A stretch of DNA of 64,000 bases from Hymenobacter siberiensis (GCF_018967865.2 NZ_JAHLZY020000001.1:2418001-2482000); one strand, 5' to 3'. Positions 19,104 through 28,614 are shown, counted from the first letter of the stretch. Numbers and translations are program-made. The notes: generated from the sequence alone by a model not told the origin.

Positions 19104-19145
19104 AACAAAAACGGCCCGTCTGAAATCAGACGGGCCGTTTTTGTT
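19104..19145 (+). terminator. Strong terminator at the 3' end of the tRNA-like RNA
   Basis: Perfect 20-base arms separated by AA, ending in a T run. It works in both directions, so it also ends the TlpA-like gene on the minus strand. Confidence 0.9.
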
Positions 19146-19159
19146 GGTTGCTAATATGC

Positions 19160-20281
19160 CTATTTCAGCACCTCAGCCAGCTTGGCCGACAGGGCTTCGC
19201 CGCGCAGGTTTTTGGCGATGATTTTCCCCTGCGGGTCAATCAGGAACGACTGCGGGATAGCCTTCACGCCGTAGGCCGCGCCGGCTACGCTTTGCCAGCC
19301 GGCCAGGTCCGAAACGTGGTGCCAGGTGAGGCCGTCGGTGGCAATGGCTTTTTCCCACTTGCCCTTCTCCTGGTCCAGCGATACGGAGTAGATGGTAAAG
19401 CCTTTGCCCTTGTCCTTGAACTGGTTGTAGGAACGTACCACGTTGGGGTTTTCCTGGCGGCAGGGGCCGCACCAGCTCGCCCAGAAATCAATAAGGACGT
19501 ATTTGCCACGCAGGCTGCTCAAGGCCAGCTTGGAGCCGTCGGGCTGGGGCAGGTTGATTTCGGGGGCCATGGCGCCCTGGGCGGTGGCGCGCATCGGCTC
19601 GAGGCGGGCCGTGAGCTCCTTGGTGAAGGGCGAATTGGGGTTGGCCTTGCGCTGAATGGTTGCCACGGAGTCGGCAAACATGAACTCCTCTTCGGGATTG
19701 ATGAAAGCGCCCACCGCAAAGCCGCCCACTACAGACGTCACGTTGCGCCGGACAAGGGCCTTAATCTTGGCCGTATTACTGCCCTGAATGGCGTAATACT
19801 CCTTCTCGATGGCCTTCATCTCCTCGGTTTTGCCGGCCTGCCCGGCCGCGCCGTAGCGCTTGCTGATGTCTTCAAGCTGGCCCTTGCTGCCCTCCATCAC
19901 CTGCGTGAGCTGGCGCAGTACTTCGGCATCTTTGCTGCCCTTTACGCTGTAGGTGGTGGGCAGGCTTTTGGCGTCGCCGCTGAGCTCTACGCGGGTTTTA
20001 TTATCGAGCAGCAGCAGCACCTGGTTGGCATCGTCCAGCTTGAGCTGGTAGATACCGGGGGTCGCGGTGGCACCTTTCAGGGTAAACTTACCGGCGGCAT
20101 CGGTTTTGGCGGTGACCTTCTCTACAAACTGGTTGGAGTTGAGCTCCGAAAGGTGCAGCACGGTACCGTCCGGGGCGTTTTTCAGCTGGCCCGAAATCTC
20201 GTAGCCATCGGCGGCGGCGGCATTCTGGCAGGCGTTGGCCATGCCCAGCACGGTGGCAGCCAGGAAAACAGATTTTATCAT
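19160..20281 (-). CDS. TlpA/thioredoxin-like lipoprotein with N-terminal DUF4369 domain
   Basis: 373 residues from the ATG at 20281. A signal peptide with lipobox-like MANAC precedes a DUF4369-type beta domain (YEISGQLKNAPDGTVLHLSE). A helical middle part follows, then an AhpC/TSA-TlpA thioredoxin fold with FWASWCGPCRQENPN (CxxC). A cis-Pro segment IPQSFLID lies near the C-terminus. It is probably a periplasm-facing membrane-anchored thiol-disulfide oxidoreductase, reducing disulfides or helping cytochrome maturation; substrates are unknown. Confidence 0.9.
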   Translation of the reverse strand: MIKSVFLAATVLGMANACQNAAAADGYEISGQLKNAPDGTVLHLSELNSNQFVEKVTAKTDAAGKFTLKGATATPGIYQLKLDDANQVLLLLDNKTRVELSGDAKSLPTTYSVKGSKDAEVLRQLTQVMEGSKGQLEDISKRYGAAGQAGKTEEMKAIEKEYYAIQGSNTAKIKALVRRNVTSVVGGFAVGAFINPEEEFMFADSVATIQRKANPNSPFTKELTARLEPMRATAQGAMAPEINLPQPDGSKLALSSLRGKYVLIDFWASWCGPCRQENPNVVRSYNQFKDKGKGFTIYSVSLDQEKGKWEKAIATDGLTWHHVSDLAGWQSVAGAAYGVKAIPQSFLIDPQGKIIAKNLRGEALSAKLAEVLK

Positions 20282-20346
20282 TGGGTGAGGCATGTGCGTG
20301 AACTTGTGAATCAGAATGGCCAACGCGAGGCCGTGGATGGTTTGTT

Positions 20347-20386
20347 CCTCTCTGTCATCCTTCGCAAGCTCAGGATGACAGAGAGG
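20347..20386. repeat. Palindrome of the CATCCT/AGGATG family
   Basis: 14-base arms CCTCTCTGTCATCC and GGATGACAGAGAGG around TTCGCAAGCTCA. It lies between gatB and the TlpA-like gene. Related sequences occur at 30143, 60166 and 60987. Confidence 0.75.
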
Positions 20387-20407
20387 CTCTGGATAACAAA
20401 AGCTTGC

Positions 20408-21862
20408 TTACCCGTCCAGCCCGGCGCGCAGCAGCTGGTTGGCCAGCTTGGGGTCGGCCTTGCCGCCGGTGAGCTTCATGAGCTCGCCCATGAACATACC
20501 GGTGAGCGACTTTTTGCCGGCGCGGTACTCGGCCACTTTGGCGGGGTTGGCATCTAGCACCTGCTGCACCAGACCGGCCAGCTCGCCGTTGTCGGCCTGC
20601 GTGAGCAGGCCCAGGCTTTCGGCCGCGCCGGTCGCGTTGGCCGTCGGATGGTCGAGCAAATGCGGAAACAGTTGCTTGCTGGCCACCGAATAGTTGATTT
20701 TTCCGGCGTCAATCAGCTCGATGATACCGGCCAGCTGGGCGGCGTCGAGCGGAAAATCCGCCATGGTGAGGGCCCGCTCGTTGAGGTAGGACTTCACGGG
20801 GCCCATCACCCAGTTGGCAGCCGCTTTGGCGTTGGGCGTGAGGCGCGCGAGGTCGTCGAAGAACAGGGCCACTTCCTTCTGGTCGATGAGGACGGAGGCG
20901 TCATAGTCGTTCAGGCCCAGCTCGCCCACGAAGCGCGAGTAGAGTTGCTGCGGCAGCGCCGGCAATTCGGCGGCCACGCGGTGCAGCCACTCGTCAGAAA
21001 TCACCAGCGGGGGCAGGTCCGGCTCGGGGAAGTAGCGGTAGTCGTTGAGGGTTTCCTTGCTGCGCTGGCCGTTGGTGGTACCGCTGGGGGCGTCGAAGCC
21101 CCGGGTTTCGCTGTCCACTTCGCCGCCGGCTTCGATGATGGCAATCTGCCGCTCGATTTCGTAGGCAATGGCGCGCTGCACGTTGCGGAAGGAGTTCATG
21201 TTCTTCACCTCCACCTTCATGCCGAACTGCGCGGCCCCGTGCAGCATCACCGAGATGTTGGCATCGCAGCGCAGCGAGCCTTCCTCCATGTTGCCGTCGC
21301 AGATGCCGAGGTACTCCACCAGCTTCTTAATTTCGGTGAGGTAGGCGTAGGCTTCGTCGCCGGTCCGGATGTCGGGCTCACTCACGATTTCGATGAGCGG
21401 CACGCCGGCGCGGTTCAGGTCCACGAGGGTTTCGGTTTCACCGGCCAGGTGCATCGACTTCCCGGCGTCTTCCTCCATGTGAATGCGGGTGATGCCGATG
21501 CGCTTCACCTCCTCACCCACGCGCACGTCGAGGTGGCCGTCGTAGCAAATCGGGGTTTTGTCCTGCGTAATCTGGTAGCCCTTAGGCAGGTCGGGGTAGA
21601 AGTAGTTTTTGCGGGCAAACAGGTTGTCGCGCCGAATCTGGCAGTTGGTAGCCAGGCCCATTTTCATGGCAAATTCCACAGCCGTGCGGTTCACTTTGGG
21701 CAAGGTGCCGGGGTGGCCGAGGGTGATGACTGACAGGTTGGTGTTGGGGGCAACGCCGTACTCGTTCTCATCGGAAGAGTACATTTTGCTGTGCGTGAGC
21801 AGCTGGGCGTGAACTTCCAGGCCGATAACGGGCTGGTATTTGGCAAGGGTGGCTTCGTCCAT
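20408..21862 (-). CDS. gatB: Asp-tRNA(Asn)/Glu-tRNA(Gln) amidotransferase subunit B
   Basis: 484 residues, normal length. Partner of GatA and GatC in the transamidation route to Gln-tRNA or Asn-tRNA. Visible blocks are the N-terminal VIGLEVHAQLLTHSKMYSSD, YFYPDLPKGYQITQ, the PET112 signature region HMEEDAGKS and DLNRAGVPLIEIVSEPD. The middle region SLRCDANISV and FRNVQRAIAYEIERQ, and the C-terminal YqeY-like tail domain, are also present. The gene stands alone here; gatA and gatC are not in the window. Confidence 0.97.
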   Translation of the reverse strand: MDEATLAKYQPVIGLEVHAQLLTHSKMYSSDENEYGVAPNTNLSVITLGHPGTLPKVNRTAVEFAMKMGLATNCQIRRDNLFARKNYFYPDLPKGYQITQDKTPICYDGHLDVRVGEEVKRIGITRIHMEEDAGKSMHLAGETETLVDLNRAGVPLIEIVSEPDIRTGDEAYAYLTEIKKLVEYLGICDGNMEEGSLRCDANISVMLHGAAQFGMKVEVKNMNSFRNVQRAIAYEIERQIAIIEAGGEVDSETRGFDAPSGTTNGQRSKETLNDYRYFPEPDLPPLVISDEWLHRVAAELPALPQQLYSRFVGELGLNDYDASVLIDQKEVALFFDDLARLTPNAKAAANWVMGPVKSYLNERALTMADFPLDAAQLAGIIELIDAGKINYSVASKQLFPHLLDHPTANATGAAESLGLLTQADNGELAGLVQQVLDANPAKVAEYRAGKKSLTGMFMGELMKLTGGKADPKLANQLLRAGLDG

Positions 21863-21991
21863 ATTCTGAAAAAACGCGGGGTCTTACTAGGTATTCAGCC
21901 TTAAAGGTAACGGGTAGGCGGAAGCTGGCCCGCATAGCGGGGTAGCCCAGCCCCGATTTCTCGGCATAACGGCAACCGGCCGGCCCATTTT

Positions 21992-22840
21992 CTAGCGCTG
22001 TCGTATTCGGTAGCCGCCGTAATACGGCTGGCGCGTGGGGGCCTCGAGGGTGTAAAAAAGGGGCACGGTGAGGTAGCTGGTCATCACCTGCCCATCGCGC
22101 CGGCCGGGCACAAACTGCCGCTGGAGGCTGGCCACCGCCCGCAGCACGGCACTATTGAGGAACCCGGCCGTGGACTGCACCACGCGGGCGTGGGCAATGC
22201 GGCCGTCGGGGGCCACGGCCAGCTCTACGTCTACTTCGCGCCGCCAGCCATACTGCACCATGTCCGGCAGGTGGCCCACGGCGCGGCGCGCGGCGGCCAG
22301 CTCCTGCCTATTAAGGCGCACCGCCTTGGTGAGTTCCTTTAGCAGGCGCTCTTCGCCGCCGGGGTACAACGGCAATTGCTCGTAGGCGAAGTAGGGCACG
22401 GGGTAGCCGTTGGCATCGTAGCAGGTACCCACGCCGCAACGGCCGTCCTGGCAATGCTCGCGGCGCTTGAGGGTGCCGTCGGGATAATACGTGAGCAGGT
22501 CGCCGTGGCGCACGCCGCGCACGTAGTCCTCCTTGGTGCACATCTGGCCGCTCTCGTACCAGGTGGTGACGCAGCCGTAGCGCACGCCCCGCGCCACGTT
22601 GGCGTAAGGAATGTATTGCTTCAGATTGCCCGAAGGATAATACAGCCGCGTGGTGCCGCTGAGGCTGTCGCGGAACGTCGTTTCGGCGCATATGGCCGTG
22701 GTATCAGAGGAATTGGCGGGCTGGTAGTCGGGCGTGAAAAAGCTACTGATGGGGCTGGGCGTAGCTGCCCGGGGCGCTTGCGCCCGGCCGGCCAGCGACC
22801 CCGCCAGCAAAAGGCTCAGATAAAATAACCGTGTATTCAC
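21992..22840 (-). CDS. TonB_C-domain protein with MORN-like YYPSGNLK segments
   Basis: 282 residues from the GTG at 22840, which starts a good signal peptide (VNTRLFYLSLLLAGSLAGRAQA). An ATG further upstream would run through a palindrome and is less likely. The middle has MORN-like strands: RLYYPSGNLKQYIPY, RGVRYGCVTTWYESGQM and HGDLLTYYPDGTLKRREH. The C-terminal third is a TonB_C-like fold (DVELAVAPDGRIAHARVVQS). It lacks the N-terminal membrane anchor and Pro-rich spacer of true TonB, so I expect a periplasmic or secreted role rather than energy transduction. Two relatives lie downstream. Confidence 0.75.
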   Translation of the reverse strand: MNTRLFYLSLLLAGSLAGRAQAPRAATPSPISSFFTPDYQPANSSDTTAICAETTFRDSLSGTTRLYYPSGNLKQYIPYANVARGVRYGCVTTWYESGQMCTKEDYVRGVRHGDLLTYYPDGTLKRREHCQDGRCGVGTCYDANGYPVPYFAYEQLPLYPGGEERLLKELTKAVRLNRQELAAARRAVGHLPDMVQYGWRREVDVELAVAPDGRIAHARVVQSTAGFLNSAVLRAVASLQRQFVPGRRDGQVMTSYLTVPLFYTLEAPTRQPYYGGYRIRQR

Positions 22841-22902
22841 CAGACAAGAAAAAAAGGAGCTGATAACCCGGGAAACATTACTTGTCCTTGCCCAAAACCG
22901 TT

Positions 22903-23002
22903 GCGCGGGTCTGACCGCCCCAGGCGGTCTGAGCGGTTGTCGGCAGGGCGAAATCGTGCTCACTACAACCGGTCAGACCGCCTGGGGCGGTCTGACCGGC
23001 GC
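22903..23002. repeat. Large nested inverted repeat with GACCGCCCCAGGCGGTC cores
   Basis: Two arms of about 38 bases (22903-22940 and 22965-23002) are reverse complements with about three mismatches. Each arm itself contains a smaller palindrome, GACCGCC-CC-AGGCGGTC. The loop is 24 bases. It lies in the upstream region of the TonB-like gene. Confidence 0.85.
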
Positions 23003-23171
23003 ACCAGCTCGCCATTAAACAGTAGACAAATAGATTTGGGTAAGGACGAAAAAGCAGTGCCGGACTCTCAACTCTCCGAAATTACATACTGGTCGGCAAA
23101 ACGCCAGCAACTACTTAACTCAGCGGCTGCTGGAGTAGTTGTCACTGTTTCCTTTTTCCCATACGAATAGC

Positions 23172-24009
23172 TTACTCGGCCGCCAGGAAGGTGACTTTGG
23201 GGGCATCGTCGTAAGCGTTAGTCATGGCCCAGCCATTTACAGGGTGTCCAATTTTAATGGGCAGGTAATACAACACCGAAACCGGCTCCTGGTCCACCAT
23301 TCCAGCGGCGACAAAAGGCTTTATTGCTTTCACCGCATCCAGCACGGCCTGGCCCATGCGGGCAGTTGGAGCGCGCACCACGGTAGTCCCGATAATGGTG
23401 GCTTCGGCATCAACCAACAGTTTGATGACAACGGTCCCGAAACCATGTCTGAGCACCTCTTCGGTGGGGAGCACGGCGGCTTGCTCAATCGCCGCAATCA
23501 GCCCGGCGGTACCCCTCGGGTACTGTGGCAGCTGTTTATCGGGTTGGCATTCCCTGGTCAGCCCGGCGGCAGTGAAGCATTGCTGGCTCACTTTCTTATC
23601 ATGGGCGTACACAATGGTCCGGCTCAAGGCACCAGTGGCGTCAAAGAGCTGTAGCTCGCCCTGCCGCTGCCCGCCAGAGAAATCTTCCCGCCGGTACAGC
23701 TTTCCGGCCTCGTCATAGCTCAACACTACGCCATGCCGGATACCCAGCCGAACATTGGCAAACGGGATAACCCGCCAGAGCTTGCCCGAGGGATAAAATA
23801 TTCGCGCATAATACCGCTCACGCTGTCACGCATGGCTATCTGGGCCCAATGGTCGGCACCAACCGAGTTTGGCAGTTGTTTACCGGTAGCCGTCAGGTAA
23901 ATGGCTACTTTCGGCGGGGCCGCCGGAGGATGAGTTTGGCCAGATGCGCCAAAAGCCCCACCTACCAAAGCGGCAGTTACAACAAACCCTTCTTGTCAAA
24001 CAACAACAT
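23172..24009 (-). pseudogene. Decayed TonB_C/MORN-like protein with two single-base frameshifts
   Basis: Reads as two frames. The upstream part (HWAQIAMRDSVSGIMREYF) and the downstream part (MLSYDEAGKLYRREDFSGGQ, then a TonB_C domain ending KVTFLAAE) are joined if one T is added in the TTTT run near 23797. This restores EYFYPSGKLWRVIPFANVRL, which matches the paralogues. A second missing T near 23988 separates the ATG at 24009 from the signal peptide KKGFVVTAALVGGAFGASGQ. Both lesions are in T runs, so sequencing error cannot be excluded. Confidence 0.75.
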
Positions 24010-24057
24010 ACGGCAGCTACAGCGGGAGAAAACGGGTAGATTCAGGACCGCAGCCGC

Positions 24058-24984
24058 TTACTTCAGCGGCCGCTGGAGCTGCTGCATGGCCATCATCTGC
24101 TGCAGGCTTTTATTCATGCCTTCGTTCGAGCCGTCGAGGAAAATGACGTTGCCCTGGCCCTGCTCCGCGAAGTGCTTGATGGCTTCGGTCCACATCGAGA
24201 AATAGACCATCGCCGGGTCGAGGTTGTTTTTGGTCATTTCCTCCACGGCGTGGGCCAGGCCCTTGGTTACTTCCTCGCGGAACAGGGCCACACCCTGGCC
24301 GCGCAGCTGGGCCGCGATTTTCTCGGCTTCGGCCGCGATTTTGATGGCGTTGCCCTCGGCTTCGGCCGCTTTGGTTTTGGTGATGAGCAGGGCCTGGCCT
24401 TCGTTTTCGGCAGCGGCTTTCAGGTTGTTGGAGGCCACCACTTTGGCCATCGAGCGCATGATTTCCTCGTCGAAGGCAATATCATTGAGCTGCAAATCAA
24501 TGAGATGGTATCCCCAGCTTTCGAGCGTGGCATCGAGCTGGTCCTTCACGTGGAGCACGATTTCGCCGCGCAGGCTGAGCACCGCCGCCTGCCGCTGCGT
24601 GGCCACAAAGGCCCGGATGCTACCCTCCACGGTCCGCACCAGCGCCTGCATCAGGCTTTGCTCATCCACGAACTTGAAGGCCACGTTCTTGATTGCTTCC
24701 TCGCTCTGGTCGAAGGCCGCGTACACCAGCATGGCCTTGAAATTCACATTGGCCTGGTCGATGGTAATGGCCTGGAAATTAAGTTCCAGCGAGCGGTTCT
24801 GGATGGAAATCCGCTTGTACACCGCCTCAATAAACGGCAGTTTGAAATTCAGTCCCGGCGACATAATGCGCCGGTACTTGCCGAATACCGTGACCACCGC
24901 CACCGTGCCCTGCGGCACAATGACGTAGCAGAGAAACAGCGTGAGGGCAATAAGCCCGAGCAGAATGAGGGCGAAGGTGGACAT
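24058..24984 (-). CDS. SPFH/band-7 (stomatin-like) membrane protein
   Basis: 308 residues. One N-terminal membrane helix (ALILLGLIALTLFLCYVIV) is followed by a band-7 domain (VPQGTVAVVTVFGKYRRIMSPGLNFKLPF through RTVEGSIRAFVATQ). A long Ala/Glu-rich coiled coil (ENEGQALLITKTKAAEAEGNAIK) and a short Gln/Met-rich tail (QQMMAMQQLQ) complete it. Such proteins form ring-like oligomers in membranes and often regulate proteases. No NfeD partner is adjacent. It sits between two TonB_C-like genes. Confidence 0.92.
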   Translation of the reverse strand: MSTFALILLGLIALTLFLCYVIVPQGTVAVVTVFGKYRRIMSPGLNFKLPFIEAVYKRISIQNRSLELNFQAITIDQANVNFKAMLVYAAFDQSEEAIKNVAFKFVDEQSLMQALVRTVEGSIRAFVATQRQAAVLSLRGEIVLHVKDQLDATLESWGYHLIDLQLNDIAFDEEIMRSMAKVVASNNLKAAAENEGQALLITKTKAAEAEGNAIKIAAEAEKIAAQLRGQGVALFREEVTKGLAHAVEEMTKNNLDPAMVYFSMWTEAIKHFAEQGQGNVIFLDGSNEGMNKSLQQMMAMQQLQRPLK

Positions 24985-25030
24985 GAGGCTGAAGAGTCAG
25001 TTTAGACGCTTGAAAAGTATTGCTTTTTTC

Positions 25031-25843
25031 CTACTGAATCGAAAAAGTTATCGGAACAGTGAAAAACACGTCCACCGTATCGCCGGAAATCTCGCCCGGC
25101 GTGAGGCGTCCCAGCGAGGCCACTGATTGCAGAACAGTGGCATTCAGAAGCGGGGAAGGTGATGTGACTATTTGGGAATTGCGAATAAAACCCGCATCAT
25201 CCACCATAAAAGTCACAAATACCCTGCCCTGTACCTGCGCCCTTAATGCCGCTGCCGGATAGCGTACTCCTTGTTGAATAGCCGCCACAATAGCATCGCT
25301 GCCGCCGCCCCGGTAGGTGGGCATTTTTTCCGGCACTGCCGTGCTCTCCGTTGCCGGCGTACCATCTGGCAAATACCCCTCACTATTGACGGCTTTGCCA
25401 GTTGAGTCGCCAGCCAGATAGATACGCGAGCGAATTTTACCATCGCGGTAAAACTGTTCGTAGGCACCCACTGGCAAAACTCTGTATTCGCACCGGCTCT
25501 TCACTTCGCCCGTTTCGTAGAAGCTGGTTTCTACGCCGTACTTCACGCCCCGCCCGAAGTGCAGATAAGGGACCACCCGGCGCAAGTTACCCGACGGATA
25601 GTAAACGCGCAGGTTGCCCCCGATGCTGTCGCGATACACCAGTTCTTCGCGGTGGTCGGCCTTCTCCGCCGAGGCAACCTTCTGACCTTTGGCCCCAATG
25701 TACGATACGCGCTTAGGCGGGATTGCCCCGAGCGCACTCTCTCGGGTGGGGCTGGTCGCCGAGGTGGGGCTGGTCTGGCCCAACGCCAGGCCAGCCCCCA
25801 ACAACTGCCCCGCAACACAGCAGGCAATCCATTTAAATTTCAT
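25031..25843 (-). CDS. TonB_C-domain protein with MORN-like segments
   Basis: 270 residues. Signal peptide MKFKWIACCVAGQLLGAGLALGQ. The middle shares RDSIGGNLRVYYPSGNLRRV and FGRGVKYGVETSFYETGEVK with the two relatives at 21992 and 23172. The C-terminus is a TonB_C fold (PAAALRAQVQGRVFVTFMVD, ending FFTVPITFSIQ). As with its relatives, there is no N-terminal anchor plus Pro-rich arm. Function unknown; it is probably periplasmic or surface-exposed. Confidence 0.85.
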   Translation of the reverse strand: MKFKWIACCVAGQLLGAGLALGQTSPTSATSPTRESALGAIPPKRVSYIGAKGQKVASAEKADHREELVYRDSIGGNLRVYYPSGNLRRVVPYLHFGRGVKYGVETSFYETGEVKSRCEYRVLPVGAYEQFYRDGKIRSRIYLAGDSTGKAVNSEGYLPDGTPATESTAVPEKMPTYRGGGSDAIVAAIQQGVRYPAAALRAQVQGRVFVTFMVDDAGFIRNSQIVTSPSPLLNATVLQSVASLGRLTPGEISGDTVDVFFTVPITFSIQ

Positions 25844-25866
25844 TGCTTACGGAGTTTAGTTGCTCA

Positions 25867-28545
25867 CTATTTCGCGGCAATCAACCCTTCCGCCTTGGCA
25901 ATAGCCGCTGCCAGCCCGGCCGCGTTCTTGCCGCCGGCCGTGGCGAAGAACGGCTGCCCGCCGCCGCCGCCCTGGATTTCCTTGGCCAGCTCGCGCACCA
26001 GCGTGGTGGCGTTGAGCTTGCCGGCCTGGGCAATTTCATCGGCCAGCATCACGGCTAGTTGGGGCTTGCCGTCGATTTCAGCGCCGAGGATGGCCACCAG
26101 GTTCGGCACGGCCTGACGCAGGTTGAAAGCCAGGGTTTTGAGGGATTCAGCCGAGCCGGCCTGCACTTGCGCGGCCAGGAAATTCACGCCGTTCAGCTCC
26201 TTCACCTGGCCCACCAGCTGGTCCTTTTGCTGATTGATGCTTTGCTGGGCAAACTGCTCAATTTGCTTGCGCAAGGTGGCAATTTCCTCGTTCTGCTTCT
26301 CCAGACTGGTGAGCAGGTGCTGGGGGTTGCCGAGGGTTTCGCGCACCTGGTTGAGCAGGTCGAGCTGCTGGTCGACGTAGGCTTCGGCCCCGAGGCCGGT
26401 CACGGCCTCAATGCGGCGCACGCCCGCGCCCACGGCACTTTCCGCCGTGATTTTGAGGTAGCCGATGGTGCCCGTGTTGGGTACGTGCAGGCCACCGCAG
26501 AGCTCCACCGAGAAGTCGCGGTCAAAGGTGATGACGCGCACGAACTCGCCGTACTTCTCGCCGAACAGGGCCATGGCGCCCAGGTCTTTGGCCTCGGCGA
26601 TGGGCACGTTACGGCGCTCCACCAGCGGAATTTGCTGACGGATGCGGGCATTCACCAGCTGCTCAATCTCGCGCAGCTGGGCCTCGGTCACTTTCGTGAA
26701 GTGCGAGAAGTCGAAGCGCAGCAGCTTCTCGTTCACCAGCGAGCCTTTCTGCTGTACGTGGCTGCCCAGCACCTCGCGCAGGGCGGCCTGCAGCAGGTGC
26801 GTGGCCGAGTGGTTCTGGCGAATCTGGGTGCGGCGGGCAGCGTCGGGGATGGTCAGGAAATCGGCCGTCAGGTCCTGCGGCAGCTCCAGCACGGTGTGCA
26901 CGATGAGGTCGTTTTCCTTCTTCGTATCAATCACGCGCACCTTGCTCAGCGGCGATTCGAGGTAGCCGGTATCGCCAATTTGCCCGCCGCTTTCGGCGTA
27001 GAAGGCAGTTTGGTCGAGCACCAGCTGATACTCGGTTTTGCCCTTGGCGGTGGTCTTGCGGTAGCGCAGGATGCGGGCCGGGGCCTCGTCCAAATCGTAG
27101 CCCACGAAGGCGGGCTGCTCCTCCGAATCGGCCACCGTTACCCAGTCGCTCTGCTCGGTTTCCTGGGCATTGCGGCTGCGGTTTTTCTGCTGGGCCAGCT
27201 CCTTCTGGAAGCCTTCCTCGTCCACGGTCAGGCCTTTTTCGCGGGCGATGAGGGCGGTGAGATCGAGCGGGAAGCCGAACGTATCGGACAGCTCGAAGGC
27301 GGTTTTACCGTCGATAATGCCGCCGTTGGCGCGGGCTGCTTCTTCCAGCGCGTCGAGGCGGCGCAGGCCGGTTTCCAGCGTTTTCAGGAAGGCAATTTCC
27401 TCCTCCTCAATCACGCGCTGCACGAAAGCCGTCTGGGCTTTCAGCTCGGGGAAGATGTTGCGCATCTGCTCGGCCAGCACGGGTACGAGCTTGAACAGGA
27501 AGGGCTGCTTTTGATTCAACGACGAGAAGGAATAGCGCACGGCCCGGCGCAGAATGCGGCGAATGACGTAGCCGGCCTTCACGTTGCTGGGCAGCTGACC
27601 GTCGGCAATGGTGAAGGCGATGGTACGGATGTGGTCGGCAATTACCCGAATAGCGATGTCGGTTTTCTCATTTTCGGTGGTCGGCTGGTCGGTCACTTTA
27701 GCCGGGGCCGTGCCGTGGTACTCCACCCCTACTTCCTTGGCAATGAACTGAATGAGGGGCTGAAAAACGTCGGTATCGTAGTTAGACTTCACGCCCGACA
27801 CCGCCATCATCAGCCGCTCGAAGCCCATGCCGGTATCAACGTGCTGGGCCGGCAGCTTCACCAGGCTCTTATCGGCCAGGCGCTGAAACTCCATGAATAC
27901 GTTGTTCCACACCTCCACTACCTGCGGGTGGTCGGCGTTCACAAGGTCGCGGCCGGGCGTGGCCGCCCGCTCCTCATCGGAGCGCAGGTCGATGTGAATT
28001 TCGGTACAGGGGCCGCAGGGGCCAGTCTCGCCCATCTCCCAGAAGTTGTCCTTCTTATTGCCGGGCAAAATCCGGTCGTCGGTGGTGTATTGCCGCCAAA
28101 GATTTTGCGTTTCCGAATCAGCGGCGAGCTTATCACCCTCATCGCCTTCGAAATAGGTTACATAAAGCCGGTCTTTGTCAAGCTTATAAACGTCAGTGAG
28201 CAGCTCCCAGGCCCAGGCAATAGCATCGGTTTTGAAGTAATCGCCAAACGACCAGTTGCCGAGCATCTCGAACATGGTGTGGTGATACGTATCGTAGCCT
28301 ACTTCCTCCAGGTCGTTGTGCTTACCACTCACGCGCAGGCACTTCTGCGTATCAGCGATGCGCTTATAAGGAGCAGGCTTATTGCCCAGGAAATAGTCCT
28401 TGAACGGAGCCATGCCCGAGTTGATAAACAGCAGCGTGGGGTCGTCCTTCACTACAATCGGGGCCGATGGCACAATGTGGTGGCCTTTGGAAGCGAAGAA
28501 GTCCAAAAACTGCTGGCGGACGTGGGAAGCGGTGGGAAGTGACAT
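25867..28545 (-). CDS. alaS: Alanyl-tRNA synthetase
   Basis: 892 residues from the ATG at 28545 (MSLPTASHVRQQFLDFFASK). Class II catalytic core with PTLLFINSGMAPFKDYFLG and GFERLMMAVSG. The editing domain has NHSATHLLQAALR (HxxxH) and VELCGGLHVPNTG (CxxxH, Zn ligands). A coiled coil and the C-terminal DHHA1-type glycine-rich block GGGGGQPFFATAGGKN follow. An upstream extension in frame overlaps the divergent MerR gene and is not conserved. A TACCTTTG element lies 70 bases upstream. Confidence 0.97.
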   Translation of the reverse strand: MSLPTASHVRQQFLDFFASKGHHIVPSAPIVVKDDPTLLFINSGMAPFKDYFLGNKPAPYKRIADTQKCLRVSGKHNDLEEVGYDTYHHTMFEMLGNWSFGDYFKTDAIAWAWELLTDVYKLDKDRLYVTYFEGDEGDKLAADSETQNLWRQYTTDDRILPGNKKDNFWEMGETGPCGPCTEIHIDLRSDEERAATPGRDLVNADHPQVVEVWNNVFMEFQRLADKSLVKLPAQHVDTGMGFERLMMAVSGVKSNYDTDVFQPLIQFIAKEVGVEYHGTAPAKVTDQPTTENEKTDIAIRVIADHIRTIAFTIADGQLPSNVKAGYVIRRILRRAVRYSFSSLNQKQPFLFKLVPVLAEQMRNIFPELKAQTAFVQRVIEEEEIAFLKTLETGLRRLDALEEAARANGGIIDGKTAFELSDTFGFPLDLTALIAREKGLTVDEEGFQKELAQQKNRSRNAQETEQSDWVTVADSEEQPAFVGYDLDEAPARILRYRKTTAKGKTEYQLVLDQTAFYAESGGQIGDTGYLESPLSKVRVIDTKKENDLIVHTVLELPQDLTADFLTIPDAARRTQIRQNHSATHLLQAALREVLGSHVQQKGSLVNEKLLRFDFSHFTKVTEAQLREIEQLVNARIRQQIPLVERRNVPIAEAKDLGAMALFGEKYGEFVRVITFDRDFSVELCGGLHVPNTGTIGYLKITAESAVGAGVRRIEAVTGLGAEAYVDQQLDLLNQVRETLGNPQHLLTSLEKQNEEIATLRKQIEQFAQQSINQQKDQLVGQVKELNGVNFLAAQVQAGSAESLKTLAFNLRQAVPNLVAILGAEIDGKPQLAVMLADEIAQAGKLNATTLVRELAKEIQGGGGGQPFFATAGGKNAAGLAAAIAKAEGLIAAK

Positions 28546-28614
28546 ATTATGGAGGAGCACAGCGGCCGAAATAGCGGCAGATGCGGTTTTTTTAGGTACT
28601 TTTCGGCTGAATAG

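Noticed and set aside
21992..25843. A functional TonB-ExbB-ExbD energy transduction locus
   Set aside because: No ExbB or ExbD genes and no TonB anchor or Pro-rich arm; only TonB_C-like domains are present.
26059..28542. Long open frame on the plus strand (over 800 codons)
   Set aside because: It lies exactly opposite alaS, has no recognisable domain and is explained by the high GC bias of codon positions. The same applies to frames opposite the gatB, GNAT/nitrilase, TlpA-like and photolyase genes.
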